From the NCBI GenBank assembly GCA_020161665.1, contig JAIUPA010000010.1, positions 45,575 to 109,574 of the forward strand: 64,000 bases of DNA. Direction: 5' to 3'. The notes under the pieces were generated by a model. That model was given only the letters and a program-made list of their open reading frames with translations. It searched no databases and was not told where the DNA came from. The translations under genes were made by a program, and so were the position numbers. The DNA comes from Pseudomonadota bacterium. Its GTDB lineage: Bacteria > Pseudomonadota > Alphaproteobacteria > Rhizobiales > Rhizobiaceae. Position 1 is the stretch's first letter, and each line of letters begins with the position of its first letter. Positions 35,593 to 45,997 of this stretch are shown here, piece after piece.

Positions 35593-37488
35593 TTAGCGAA
35601 GGACCATAGCCTGATCCGCAAGGGCGCGGTTGATCGATACGCCGTATTCGGTCTGCAGGCTGTTGACCATCTGGTCGAGTATATCGTCGCCAGCGGCCTT
35701 GGCCACAGCTTCTACCTGACCCTGCGAATTGTCGAGGGCGTCGAAGGTCGGCTGGTCGTTGACGTTGGTGACGGTCAGCAGGATGCGGGTCTGCTTGTCA
35801 GCCCCCTCGGCCTCGGCAACCGTGCCGACCGGACCGGAGAAGGCCGCCGCAACGCCCTTGGCGCCGAGAATGGCATCGTCTGCCAGACGGCGCACGCCGG
35901 ACTTGGTTTCAACCGAAATCGAAAGCTCCGTGGCGATGGCCGCCAGCGTTTCGCCCTTTTCCACACGATCCTTCAGCGTCGCCGAAAGAGCCGCAAGCGT
36001 CTGGCGCTGCTGGTCAGCGGTCCAGTCAGCGGTGACATCCACACGCGCTTCGTCAAGCGTACGGTCACGCGGTGCGGTGATGTCTTTCACGTCGAACCAG
36101 ACATAGCCGGACTGACCAAGGTTGACCGGCAGGGCTTCCGTGCCGACTTCGGTCTTGAAGACTTCGGCCAGGAGTTCCTTGGCGGCAGGCAGGCCCTTCA
36201 CTTCGACACCCGTCGCATCGCGACCGGAAGCGTCGATGGAGGCAACGTTGACGACCTTGAGCTTGAGCTGGTCGGCGGCTTCTTCCAGCGACGAGCCGGA
36301 GCCGCGGAGATCTTCATAACGGTCGTGCAGCGCCGTGATTTCTTCCGCCGCAGCGACCTCGGCCAGATCCTTGCGGACTTCGGCCTTGGCTTCATCGAAG
36401 CTGCGGATCGTTTCCGGGCGGATGTTGGTCACGCGCACGATCACCGGGCCGAAGGCGCCATTGATCACGGGGGTCGTGCCGCCATCCTTCTTCACGGCAA
36501 ACGCCGCTTCGGCAATGGCCGGATCGGGCAGCGTGTCGCGGGTGAAATCGCCCAGCAGAACGTCCGTGGCCGTCTTGCCCTGATCGCTCACCAGCTTGTC
36601 GAAGTCGGAATCACCCTTGGCCAGTTCGGTGGCGGCAGCGGTGGCCATTTCCTTGTTCGGGAAGGTCAGCTGTTCGATCGTGCGGGTTTCCGGCTTGCGA
36701 TAGCTCGAGGCACGCTTGTCATATTCAGCGCGCACATCGGCGTCGGAAATGGTGGCCGTATCGGCAATATCGGCCGGCTCCAGCTTCAGATAGGAGAAGC
36801 TGCGATATTCCGGGGCGCGATAATTGGCCTTGCGCGTTTCGTACCAGGCGGCCAGCACGTCATCCGCAGGCGCCTTGACCGGCTCGATATTGGCGTAGGA
36901 CAGCAGCAGGTAATCAATGCTGCGGCTTTCATCGCGATAGCTCTTCAGCGCATCGAGAAGGGTTTGCGGCGGCGTGAAGCCATCGGAAACGGCATCAACG
37001 ATCTGGCTGCGCACGGCCACCTTGGACCGTTCCATGATGTAGTCGTTTTCATGCAGGCCCGCATTGCGGAGACGCGAAATGAAAAGCTGGCGGTCAAACT
37101 TGCCGTTGACCGAATGGAAGGCCGGGTCTTCAGCAATCAGGCTTGCCAGACGGTCTTCCGAAAGGCCAAGCTTCATGGTGTCGGCCAACTGGTCCAATGC
37201 GGCACCGGCGGCCAGCTGGGCGAAAATCTGCTGGTCAATCCCGAAGGCGCGGGCCTGTTCAGCGCTGACACGCATACCGAACTGGCGGCTGATGTCTGCA
37301 ATCTGGCGCTGGTAGGCAAGCTGGAATTCCTTGGCCGTGACCGTTTGATCACCCACGGTGATGACCGCATCGGTTTGCGAGGACTTCAAAGAGCTTGCCA
37401 CGCCCCAGACGCCGAACGACACGACGAGCAGCATGAGGAGCAATTTGGCGACGAAGGTCTGGGAGGCCTTGCGCAGGGAATCGAGCAT
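35593..37488 (-). CDS. ppiD: membrane-anchored peptidyl-prolyl isomerase/chaperone, PpiD type
   Basis: A 631-residue protein with one N-terminal transmembrane helix (about 13-33, KLLLMLLVVSFGVWGVAS), then a SurA-like N-domain (VITVGDQTVTAKEFQLAYQR), a parvulin-like region (about 240-360) and a helical C-terminal part. The first 20 residues (MLDSLRKASQTFVAKLL) are the typical rhizobial start. It sits at the periplasmic face and helps newly exported proteins fold. The catalytic quality of the parvulin domain cannot be judged by eye. The 235-bp gap to the divergent VOC gene contains an imperfect GC-rich inverted repeat at 37510-37547. Confidence 0.93.
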   Translation of the reverse strand: MLDSLRKASQTFVAKLLLMLLVVSFGVWGVASSLKSSQTDAVITVGDQTVTAKEFQLAYQRQIADISRQFGMRVSAEQARAFGIDQQIFAQLAAGAALDQLADTMKLGLSEDRLASLIAEDPAFHSVNGKFDRQLFISRLRNAGLHENDYIMERSKVAVRSQIVDAVSDGFTPPQTLLDALKSYRDESRSIDYLLLSYANIEPVKAPADDVLAAWYETRKANYRAPEYRSFSYLKLEPADIADTATISDADVRAEYDKRASSYRKPETRTIEQLTFPNKEMATAAATELAKGDSDFDKLVSDQGKTATDVLLGDFTRDTLPDPAIAEAAFAVKKDGGTTPVINGAFGPVIVRVTNIRPETIRSFDEAKAEVRKDLAEVAAAEEITALHDRYEDLRGSGSSLEEAADQLKLKVVNVASIDASGRDATGVEVKGLPAAKELLAEVFKTEVGTEALPVNLGQSGYVWFDVKDITAPRDRTLDEARVDVTADWTADQQRQTLAALSATLKDRVEKGETLAAIATELSISVETKSGVRRLADDAILGAKGVAAAFSGPVGTVAEAEGADKQTRILLTVTNVNDQPTFDALDNSQGQVEAVAKAAGDDILDQMVNSLQTEYGVSINRALADQAMVLR

Positions 37489-37723
37489 CTGAATGCAAAC
37501 CTTTTGATAGAACGGGCGGCGCGAAAATGAAGAGGCGCGCCCGGTTCGTTCCTCTGGATCGAAATCGCTCCTTAAAACAATCTGTCGCGGAATTGAAGCG
37601 CTTTACCGCATTTCCGGGCCGCGTTCAGCACAGTTTGATGAAAAGGCGAACGATGGCGGCGCTAGGCTTGCATCGCGCTGCCAAAAAAGGCAAACCCGCA
37701 GCCAATGCTTAGAGGGAAAACCC

Positions 37724-38623
37724 ATGCCCGCACAGGAATCACCTTTTTCGCTGCGAAGCCTTGATCACCTCGTTTTACCCGTCTCCTCGCTGGGGGCCGC
37801 GCGCGAACGGTTGACGAAACTCGGCTTCTGCGTGGCTGCCGATGCCGTGCACCCCTTTGGCACCGAAAACGCCTGCGTCTTTCTGGCCGATGGCATCTAT
37901 CTGGAGCCTTTGGGCATCGCCTCGCGGGAAACCTGCGAAGCCGCCGCCATCAAGGGCAATGTCTTCGTGGCGCGCGATCAGGCCTATCGCTTCCGCAACG
38001 GACAGGATGGTTTTTCGGCGCTGGTGCTGTCATCCAGGGATGCGGCGGCAGACCATGCCCGCTATCGTCGTGAGGGCATGTCGGGCGGCGAGATGCTGGA
38101 ATTCTCGCGCCCCTTCCTGCAGGCGGATGGAACGAGCGCCGAAGCCTCGTTCAGGCTTGCTTTTGCCGCGGACCTGCGCTCACCCGACTTTTTCCTCTTC
38201 GCCTGCGAACGCACGCGCGAGCGTCCGCCACTGCCCGAGGCTCTGCTGAAGCACGCCAATGGCGCATCGGGCCTCAGCCGCGTTGTCCTGTCGGAAGAAA
38301 ACCCGACCGATTTCCAGTATCTCTTTGAAACGGCCTTTGGTCAGCGGGATGTGACCGCCCATTCCTTCGGCATGGACCTCAAGGCCGCCAATGTCACCGT
38401 GTCGGTGCTGACACCGGACGGCCTTCAGGCCTGGTATGGTTTAAAGCCCAAGCCGGGTCGCGGGCTGGTCGCTCAGGCTCTCGTCTTTGCCGTGCCGAGC
38501 CTGGCCACGGTTGAAGCGCAGCTTGTGGCGCACAATATTAAGTTCGAAACCCGCCACCAGCGCATTCTGGTTGGCCCCGCGCCCGGACAGGGCGCTGTCT
38601 TCGCCTTCGAGGAACGAGCATGA
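37724..38623 (+). CDS. glyoxalase-like (VOC) domain protein
   Basis: A 299-residue protein of the VOC superfamily, opening [20 protein letters not shown] and [20 protein letters not shown], where the metal/ligand His in LDHLVL starts the first beta-alpha-beta unit. A second unit covers about 165-295 ([20 protein letters not shown] to [10 protein letters not shown]). Function is unknown; VOC proteins bind metals and isomerise, open or protect small molecules. Its stop overlaps the kdsA start by 4 nt (ATGA), so the two are translationally coupled. It starts with AGAGGGAAAACCC upstream of ATG 37724. Confidence 0.88.
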   Translation: MPAQESPFSLRSLDHLVLPVSSLGAARERLTKLGFCVAADAVHPFGTENACVFLADGIYLEPLGIASRETCEAAAIKGNVFVARDQAYRFRNGQDGFSALVLSSRDAAADHARYRREGMSGGEMLEFSRPFLQADGTSAEASFRLAFAADLRSPDFFLFACERTRERPPLPEALLKHANGASGLSRVVLSEENPTDFQYLFETAFGQRDVTAHSFGMDLKAANVTVSVLTPDGLQAWYGLKPKPGRGLVAQALVFAVPSLATVEAQLVAHNIKFETRHQRILVGPAPGQGAVFAFEERA

Positions 38624-39465
38624 GCCTTACCCCCAATGCAACCGTTGTGGCCGGAAGCGGCGAGAACGCTGTCAGCTTTAGCAACACCAGCCGCCTTTCG
38701 CTGATTGCCGGTCCTTGCCAGATGGAAAGCCGCGATCATGCCTTCATGGTCGCCGGTCGCCTGATGGAGATCTGCAAGCCGCTCGGCATCAGCGTTGTCT
38801 ACAAGTCGTCCTTCGACAAGGCGAACCGCACGTCACTCAGCGCCGAACGCGGCATCGGTCTTGAAAAGGCGATGGAAGTCTTTGCTGACCTCAAGGCCGA
38901 ATACGGCTTTCCCGTCCTGACCGATGTGCACACGGAAGAACATTGCGCGCTGGTGGCCCCGGTGGTCGATATTTTGCAGATCCCGGCCTTCCTGTGTCGC
39001 CAGACGGACCTTCTGATTGCCGCTGCCAAGACGGGCCGCGCCATCAACGTCAAGAAGGGGCAGTTCCTCGCCCCCTGGGATATGAAGAACGTGCTGGCGA
39101 AGATCGTCAACAGCGGAAACCCGAACGTGATGCTGTGCGAGCGCGGCGCTTCGTTTGGCTATAACACGCTGGTTTCCGACATGCGGTCACTGCCGATCAT
39201 GGCGGCGATGGGTGCGCCGGTGATTTTCGACGCCACGCATTCGGTGCAGCAGCCGGGCGGGCAGGGTGGTTCCTCCGGTGGTCAGCGCGAATTCGTGGAA
39301 ACGCTGGCCCGCGCTGCTGTGGCCGTGGGGGTTGCTGGTGTCTTCATCGAAACCCACGAAAACCCCGACAAGGCCCCGTCGGACGGCCCGAATATGGTGC
39401 CGCTCGACAAGCTTTCGCCGCTTCTGGAAAAGCTCCTGGCGTTTGATGCCATTGCCAAGTCCTGA
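38620..39465 (+). CDS. kdsA: 3-deoxy-8-phosphooctulonate synthase KdsA
   Basis: KdsA condenses PEP and arabinose 5-phosphate to KDO 8-phosphate for lipid A-core LPS. The 281-residue TIM barrel has [14 protein letters not shown] near the start, [48 protein letters not shown] [24 protein letters not shown] and [19 protein letters not shown]. The Asn/Cys marking the metal type cannot be assigned by eye, though a Cys is absent from the IAGPCQ metal position's usual partner, so I leave it open. It overlaps the VOC gene by 4 nt. A perfect inverted repeat follows 17 nt after the stop. Confidence 0.97.
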   Translation: MSLTPNATVVAGSGENAVSFSNTSRLSLIAGPCQMESRDHAFMVAGRLMEICKPLGISVVYKSSFDKANRTSLSAERGIGLEKAMEVFADLKAEYGFPVLTDVHTEEHCALVAPVVDILQIPAFLCRQTDLLIAAAKTGRAINVKKGQFLAPWDMKNVLAKIVNSGNPNVMLCERGASFGYNTLVSDMRSLPIMAAMGAPVIFDATHSVQQPGGQGGSSGGQREFVETLARAAVAVGVAGVFIETHENPDKAPSDGPNMVPLDKLSPLLEKLLAFDAIAKS

Positions 39466-39482
39466 CAATTCGCAATCTCTTT

Positions 39483-39502
39483 TCCTTCAATCGGTTGAAG
39501 GA
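39483..39502 (+). other. inverted repeat after kdsA
   Basis: TCCTTCAA-TCGG-TTGAAGGA: an 8-bp perfect stem with a 4-nt loop, 17 nt after the kdsA stop. There is no T-run, so it is at most a weak terminator or an mRNA 3'-end stabiliser. The rest of the 147-bp gap to eno carries no other clear signal. Confidence 0.5.
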
Positions 39503-39561
39503 CAATTGGTGCCATTGAAATTTCGCACCCATGGGTTAAGAACAGGACCGGAACTGACTGA

Positions 39562-40887
<1,326 letters not shown>

Positions 40888-40915
40888 TCACCGCAAGGCA
40901 TCCTTGACCATCAAG

Positions 40916-40947
40916 GCCCGCGTCTCCCAGTGAGGCGCGGGCTTTTT
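40916..40947 (+). terminator. intrinsic terminator of eno
   Basis: GCCCGCGTCTC pairs with GAGGCGCGGGC (40916-40926, 40932-40942; 11 bp with one G-U, 5-nt loop), followed by TTTTT. Confidence 0.9.
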
Positions 40948-41045
40948 CATGCGCGTTTTTGAAGACCTCCAGCTATGGGAAACGGACGGTTAATGAATGG
41001 CCGCTAAATTACCGGCATTGTATCGAGTGCCAGGGTAAAACGCGT

Positions 41046-41366
41046 ATGTGGACGAAGCATCACCGGGAACGTAAATTCGGTCGTCTGATCTTTCCTGCTG
41101 TCACAATCGCCTTCCTTTCCTATTTCGGCTATCATTCCGTCCACGGCAGCTTTGGCCTTGAGGCGACGAAGGAATTCGAGCGTCAGCGTGTCGAGCGGGC
41201 CGCTGAACTGGCCAGCCTCGTCACCAAGCGTAAGGCCCTGGAACGGCAGGTGGAATTGCTGAGTGACGGCAATCTGGAACACGACATCCTGGATGAAAAA
41301 GCACGCTACCAACTGAACATGTCGCGTGCCGATGAGATTGTCATTTTCAATTCATATTTCGATTAA
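41046..41366 (+). CDS. FtsB/DivIC-like septum formation initiator protein
   Basis: A 106-residue bitopic protein of the septum formation initiator (FtsB/DivIC) family. A basic cytoplasmic start (MWTKHHRERKFGR) is followed by one membrane helix (about 15-36, LIFPAVTIAFLSYFGYHSVHG) and a leucine-zipper-like coiled coil (about 40-80, EFERQRVERAAELASLV to QVELLSD). The ending RYQLNMSRADEIVIF is a family mark. FtsB joins FtsL and FtsQ in the divisome. In rhizobia it lies between eno and pdhA as here. The stop TAA is part of a 19-bp palindrome. Confidence 0.92.
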   Translation: MWTKHHRERKFGRLIFPAVTIAFLSYFGYHSVHGSFGLEATKEFERQRVERAAELASLVTKRKALERQVELLSDGNLEHDILDEKARYQLNMSRADEIVIFNSYFD

Positions 41367-41381
41367 CTGAAATTCAGTTAA
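41363..41381. promoter_or_regulatory. palindrome overlapping the ftsB-like stop, upstream of pdhA
   Basis: TTAACTGAAATTCAGTTAA is a 19-bp perfect inverted repeat (9-bp arms, one central base). It is AT-rich and lacks a T-run on either side, so it looks more like a dimeric regulator site than a terminator. It lies about 60 bp before the candidate pdh promoter. Confidence 0.45.
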
Positions 41382-41441
41382 CTTGAAATTATATAAGAAT
41401 ATCAATCGGATGACATGAATGTGTGTTATGCATTTATGCCA

Positions 41442-41469
41442 TTGCCGAATGGTATTTTCTTGCTATGTT
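41442..41469 (+). promoter_or_regulatory. candidate pdh operon promoter
   Basis: TTGCCG (41442-41447), a 16-bp spacer and TATGTT (41464-41469), in an AT-rich 143-bp gap, give a 35-nt leader to pdhA. A pattern match only. Confidence 0.35.
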
Positions 41470-41509
41470 ATGCACCATGAACATCAGCACCAAAACATGG
41501 GAGAGTTGA

Positions 41510-42556
41510 ATGGCGCCGAGAAAATCCGCGTCCGCTTCCGGTCGCAAGTCCGCAGGCAAGGCAGGCGGCAAGGACTTCACTGTCGGCGCGATTGCCGATT
41601 TTAGCAAGGATGAAGACCTGGCGGCCTATCGCGAGATGCTGCTGATCCGCCGCTTTGAGGAAAAGGCCGGTCAGCTTTACGGTATGGGCTTTATCGGCGG
41701 CTTCTGTCACCTCTACATCGGTCAGGAAGCTGTCGTTGTCGGGATGCAGATGGCGCTGAAGGATGGTGACGGTGTCATCACCGGCTATCGCGACCACGGC
41801 CACATGCTGGCTGCTGGCATGAGCGCCCGCGGCGTCATGGCTGAACTGACCGGCCGTCAGGGCGGTCTGTCGCGCGGCAAGGGCGGCTCCATGCACATGT
41901 TCTCCAAGGAGAAGCACTTCTACGGCGGCCACGGCATCGTGGGCGCGCAGGTGGCGCTTGGCACGGGGATCGCGTTTGCCAACAAGTATCGCGGCAATGA
42001 CAATGTTTCGCTTGCCTACTTCGGCGATGGCGCGGCCAATCAGGGCCAAGTGTATGAAAGCTTCAACATGGCAGCGCTGTGGAAGCTGCCGGTGATCTAC
42101 ATTATCGAAAACAACCGCTACGCCATGGGCACCGCCGTTTCGCGCGCCTCGGCCCAGACGGATTTCTCGCAGCGCGGTCTGTCCTTCAACATTCCGGGCA
42201 TTCAGGTCGATGGCATGGACGTTCGCGCCGTGAAGGCTGCCGCCGATGAGGCGACTGCGTTCTGCCGTGCGGGCAAGGGGCCGATCATTCTTGAAATGCT
42301 GACCTACCGTTATCGCGGCCACTCGATGTCCGACCCGGCCAAGTATCGCTCGAAGGACGAAGTGCAGAAGATGCGTTCGGACCATGACCCGATTGAGCAG
42401 GTCAAGGCACGCCTTCTTGAAAAGGGCTGGGCCAGCGAGGACGAACTGAAGCAGATCGACAAGAATGTGCGCGACATCGTGGCCGACAGTGCCGATTTCG
42501 CCCAGGCGGATCCGGAGCCGGATGTGTCGGAACTCTACACCGATATTCTGGCTTGA
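41510..42556 (+). CDS. pdhA: pyruvate dehydrogenase E1 component, alpha subunit
   Basis: The E1 alpha subunit binds thiamine diphosphate and starts oxidative decarboxylation of pyruvate to acetyl-CoA. The 348-residue protein has LLIRRFEEKAGQLYGMG, GFCHLYIGQEAVVVG, the GGSMHMFSKEKHFYGGHGIVG segment broken at 41885-41945, and the thiamine-diphosphate motif GDGAANQGQVYESFNMA ending IIENNRYAMGT (GDG to NN). The regulatory-type segment RYRGHSMSDPAKYR is present. The N-terminal 35 residues are Lys/Ser-rich. It heads pdhA-pdhB-pdhC; its ATG has GGGAGAG upstream. Confidence 0.98.
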   Translation: MAPRKSASASGRKSAGKAGGKDFTVGAIADFSKDEDLAAYREMLLIRRFEEKAGQLYGMGFIGGFCHLYIGQEAVVVGMQMALKDGDGVITGYRDHGHMLAAGMSARGVMAELTGRQGGLSRGKGGSMHMFSKEKHFYGGHGIVGAQVALGTGIAFANKYRGNDNVSLAYFGDGAANQGQVYESFNMAALWKLPVIYIIENNRYAMGTAVSRASAQTDFSQRGLSFNIPGIQVDGMDVRAVKAAADEATAFCRAGKGPIILEMLTYRYRGHSMSDPAKYRSKDEVQKMRSDHDPIEQVKARLLEKGWASEDELKQIDKNVRDIVADSADFAQADPEPDVSELYTDILA

Positions 42557-42574
42557 TCCGGGGAGGAGCTTGAG

Positions 42575-43939
42575 ATGACCATTGAAATTCTGATGCCCGC
42601 GCTCTCCCCCACCATGGAGGAAGGCACGCTTTCCAAATGGGTGAAACAGGAAGGCGACAAGATCGTGGCTGGCGACGTGATCGCCGAGATCGAAACCGAC
42701 AAGGCGACCATGGAAGTGGAAGCCGTTGATGAAGGCGTGCTGGGCAAGATCCTGATTGCGGCTGGCACGGCCAACGTGAAGGTGAATACGCCGATTGCCG
42801 TTCTGTTGCAGGATGGCGAAACGGCAGCGGACGCCGTCGCTCCGGCGGCACCGAAGGCTGTTGAAGCCGCTCCGGCTCCTGTGGCTGCCGCCGCACCCGT
42901 TCCGGCCCAGCCGAAGGTTGAAGCGCTTGCCGATCCGGCCATTCCGGCTGGCACGGAGTTTGTGTCCACCACGGTGCGCGAAGCGCTTCGCGATGCCATG
43001 GCTGAAGAAATGCGCCGCGATGGCGACGTGTTCATCATGGGCGAGGAAGTGGCCGAATATCAGGGCGCTTACAAGATCACGCAGGGCCTTCTGCAGGAAT
43101 TTGGCCCGCGCCGCATGGTCGATACGCCGATCACCGAACATGGCTTTGCTGGTATCGGTGTGGGGGCGGCCTTTACGGGTCTGAAGCCCATCGTCGAATT
43201 CATGACCTTCAACTTCGCGATGCAGGCCATTGACCACATCATCAACTCGGCCGCCAAGACGCTTTACATGTCGGGCGGTCAGATGGGTGCGCCGATCGTG
43301 TTCCGTGGTCCGAACGGTGCGGCTGCACGCGTCGGCGCCCAGCACTCGCAGTGCTATGCCGCCTGGTACAGCCAGATTCCGGGTCTGAAGGTGGTGATGC
43401 CCTACACGGCAGCCGACGCCAAGGGCCTCTTGAAGGCAGCGATCCGCGATCCGAACCCGGTGATCTTCCTCGAAAGCGAAATCCTGTACGGCCAGAGCTT
43501 CGATGTACCGAAGCTCGATGATTTCGTCCTGCCGATTGGCAAGGCGCGCGTTCATCGCCAGGGCAAGGACGCGACGGTCGTGTCCTTCGGCATTGGCATG
43601 AGCTACGCCACCAAGGCTGTGGCCGAGCTGGAAAAGGAAGGCATCGATGTTGAACTCATCGACCTTCGCACCATCCGCCCGATGGATCTGCCCGCCGTCA
43701 TCGAATCCGTGAAGAAGACAGGTCGTCTGGTCACGGTCGAGGAAGGCTTCCCGCAGTCCTCCGTCGGCACGGAAATCGCCACCCGCGTGATGCAGCAGGC
43801 CTTCGATTATCTCGATGCGCCGATCATCACCATCGCGGGCAAGGACGTGCCGATGCCTTATGCCGCCAACCTTGAAAAGCTGGCGCTGCCTTCGGTTGCG
43901 GAAGTGGTCGAGGCGGTCAAGACCGTCTGCTACAAGTAA
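42575..43939 (+). CDS. pdhB: pyruvate dehydrogenase E1 component, beta subunit with N-terminal lipoyl domain
   Basis: A 454-residue E1 beta. The usual beta subunit is about 325 residues; here an extra lipoyl domain (residues 1-78; lipoate Lys43 in [14 protein letters not shown]) is attached through an Ala/Pro-rich linker (80-115). The transketolase-type domain follows: [39 protein letters not shown], and the [21 protein letters not shown]-terminus. This architecture is normal in rhizobia and other alphaproteobacteria, and places lipoyl arms on both E1 and E2. It starts 18 bp after pdhA with GGAGG. Confidence 0.98.
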   Translation: MTIEILMPALSPTMEEGTLSKWVKQEGDKIVAGDVIAEIETDKATMEVEAVDEGVLGKILIAAGTANVKVNTPIAVLLQDGETAADAVAPAAPKAVEAAPAPVAAAAPVPAQPKVEALADPAIPAGTEFVSTTVREALRDAMAEEMRRDGDVFIMGEEVAEYQGAYKITQGLLQEFGPRRMVDTPITEHGFAGIGVGAAFTGLKPIVEFMTFNFAMQAIDHIINSAAKTLYMSGGQMGAPIVFRGPNGAAARVGAQHSQCYAAWYSQIPGLKVVMPYTAADAKGLLKAAIRDPNPVIFLESEILYGQSFDVPKLDDFVLPIGKARVHRQGKDATVVSFGIGMSYATKAVAELEKEGIDVELIDLRTIRPMDLPAVIESVKKTGRLVTVEEGFPQSSVGTEIATRVMQQAFDYLDAPIITIAGKDVPMPYAANLEKLALPSVAEVVEAVKTVCYK

Positions 43940-43953
43940 GGGAGGGCTTTTCC

Positions 43954-45285
43954 ATGCCCATCAACATTACGATGCCGGCGCTTTCCCCGACCATGGAGGA
44001 AGGCAATCTTGCCAAGTGGCTCGTCAAGGAAGGCGACAAGATCTCTGCAGGCGATGTGATCGCCGAGATCGAAACCGACAAGGCGACGATGGAAGTCGAA
44101 GCCGTTGACGAAGGCACGGTCGCCAAGATCGTCGTTCCGGCTGGTACGCAGGGCGTCAAGGTCAATGCCTTGATTGCCATTCTTGCCGCCGATGGCGAGG
44201 ATGTTGGCGCTGCGGCCTCCGGTGAGGCCCCGAAGGCGGCTCCGGCTGCAACGCCTGCCAAGGTGGAAGCGCCCGCAGCAGCTGCCCCGGCAGCGCCTGC
44301 CGCCGCTCCGGCTCCGGTCGCCGCACCCGTTGCCAAGGGCGAGCGCGTGTTTGCCTCGCCTCTGGCCCGCCGTCTGGCCAAAGATGCCGGTGTGGAGATT
44401 TCTGCCATTGCCGGTTCCGGTCCGCATGGCCGCATTGTCAAGTCGGATGTCGAAAAGGCGGTCGCCGGTGGCGTTGCGCCGAAGGCGTCCGCCTCTCAGG
44501 CCCCGTCCAGCGCTCCGGCAAGCTTCACCCCGTCGATGACGGACGAAGCCGTGCTGAAGCTCTTCGAAAGCGGCTCTTATGAGCTTCTTCCTCATGATGG
44601 CATGCGTCGCACGATTGCGGCCCGCCTGACGGAATCGCACCAGACCGTGCCGTCCTACTTCCTGTCGATGGACTGCGAACTGGATGCGCTGAACGCCGTG
44701 CGTGCCGAAATCAATCGCGGCGTGCCGGTGAAGAAGACGGAGAAGGGCGATGTTCCGCTCTTCAAGCTGTCGGTCAACGACTTCATCATCAAGGCGCTGG
44801 CGCTCGCACTGCGCGACGTGCCGATGGCAAACGCCTCGTGGACCTCTTCGGCCCGCGTGCTGCACAAGCATTCGGATGTCGGTGTGGCCGTGGCCATCCC
44901 GGATGGTCTCATTACGCCGATCATCCGTCAGGCCGAGTTGAAGCCCATGTCCGTCATCTCCAACGAGATGAAGGATCTGGGCCGTCGCGCCCGCGACAAG
45001 AAGCTGAAGCCGGAAGAGTATCAGGGCGGCACGACTGCCGTGTCCAACCTCGGCATGTTCGGCGTTTCGAACTTCACCTCGATCATCAACCCGCCGCATG
45101 CGTCCATCGTGTCCATCGGTGCGGGCATTGAGAAGCCGGTCGTCAAGAACGGCGAGATCAAGGTGGCCACCGTCATGACGGCGACCTTTGCCTTTGATCA
45201 TCGCGTGATTGATGGCGCTCTGGGTGCGGAACTGGGTTCTGCCTTCAAGCGCTACATCGAAAACCCGATGACGATGCTGGTCTGA
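43954..45285 (+). CDS. pdhC: dihydrolipoamide acetyltransferase, E2 of pyruvate dehydrogenase
   Basis: E2 moves the acetyl group to CoA. The 443-residue protein has an N-terminal lipoyl domain (1-78, Lys43), an Ala/Pro linker, a peripheral subunit-binding domain (about 130-165: [17 protein letters not shown] then [16 protein letters not shown]) and the catalytic core with [14 protein letters not shown], where His and Asp of HxxxDG lie. Its first 160 bases nearly repeat those of pdhB. The gap to pdhB is 14 bp. Confidence 0.98.
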   Translation: MPINITMPALSPTMEEGNLAKWLVKEGDKISAGDVIAEIETDKATMEVEAVDEGTVAKIVVPAGTQGVKVNALIAILAADGEDVGAAASGEAPKAAPAATPAKVEAPAAAAPAAPAAAPAPVAAPVAKGERVFASPLARRLAKDAGVEISAIAGSGPHGRIVKSDVEKAVAGGVAPKASASQAPSSAPASFTPSMTDEAVLKLFESGSYELLPHDGMRRTIAARLTESHQTVPSYFLSMDCELDALNAVRAEINRGVPVKKTEKGDVPLFKLSVNDFIIKALALALRDVPMANASWTSSARVLHKHSDVGVAVAIPDGLITPIIRQAELKPMSVISNEMKDLGRRARDKKLKPEEYQGGTTAVSNLGMFGVSNFTSIINPPHASIVSIGAGIEKPVVKNGEIKVATVMTATFAFDHRVIDGALGAELGSAFKRYIENPMTMLV

Positions 45286-45298
45286 GCCTTTGGCAACG

Positions 45299-45937
45299 AT
45301 GATGGCGAAAACCGTCCTGTGCTACGGCGACAGCCTGACCTGGGGCTATAATGCCGAAGGTCGGGCGCGCCACGCCCACGAAGACCGCTGGCCGAGCGTT
45401 TTGCAAAAAGCGCTTGGCAGCGCCGTCAACGTGGTGGTGGAAGGCCTGAATGGCCGCACCACCGCCTATGACGATTATCTGGCGGATTGCGACCGGAATG
45501 GTGCGCGGCTTTTGCCGACCATTCTGCATAGCCATGCGCCGGTCGATCTCGTCATCATCATGCTTGGTACGAATGACCTGAAGGGTGGCTCGGCCTATCA
45601 CGCCATGCGCGGCATGGAGCGGCTCGTTTCATTGGTGCGCCAGCATGACTGGCCGTTTCGCGATGAAAACGTGCCGGACATTCTCATTGTTTCGCCGCCG
45701 GTGATCTGTGAGACGGGCGATCCGGTATTTGCGGCCATGTATCGCGGTGCGATTGAAGAATCGCGCCATCTTGCCTCGCTTTATCGCGATATGGCGGATG
45801 ATCTGGGCTGCGGCTTCTTCGATGCCGCTTCGGTGTCCACCACCACGCCCGTCGATGGCGTGCATCTGGATGCAGACAATACGCGTGCGCTCGGTCGCGG
45901 GCTTGAACCCATCGTGCGCATGATGCTGGGGCTTTGA
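45299..45937 (+). CDS. SGNH/GDSL-family hydrolase
   Basis: A 212-residue GDSL-type esterase or lipase. Block I LCYGDSLTWGY holds the nucleophile Ser, block II GLNGRTT the Gly, block III IIMLGTNDLKGG the Asn, and block V VDGVHLDADNT the Asp and His. No signal peptide is visible, so it is probably cytoplasmic. The family removes acyl groups from diverse substrates. It sits between pdhC and lpd on the same strand, 13 bp after pdhC; I recall this insertion in other rhizobia but no known role in the complex. The start is ATG 45299 or 45302. Confidence 0.9.
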   Translation: MMAKTVLCYGDSLTWGYNAEGRARHAHEDRWPSVLQKALGSAVNVVVEGLNGRTTAYDDYLADCDRNGARLLPTILHSHAPVDLVIIMLGTNDLKGGSAYHAMRGMERLVSLVRQHDWPFRDENVPDILIVSPPVICETGDPVFAAMYRGAIEESRHLASLYRDMADDLGCGFFDAASVSTTTPVDGVHLDADNTRALGRGLEPIVRMMLGL

Positions 45938-45997
45938 TCGCCCCCGATTTTTAAACGCTGTGCCTCTTGATGGCGCGGTTCCAAGGAGATGAAGGCC

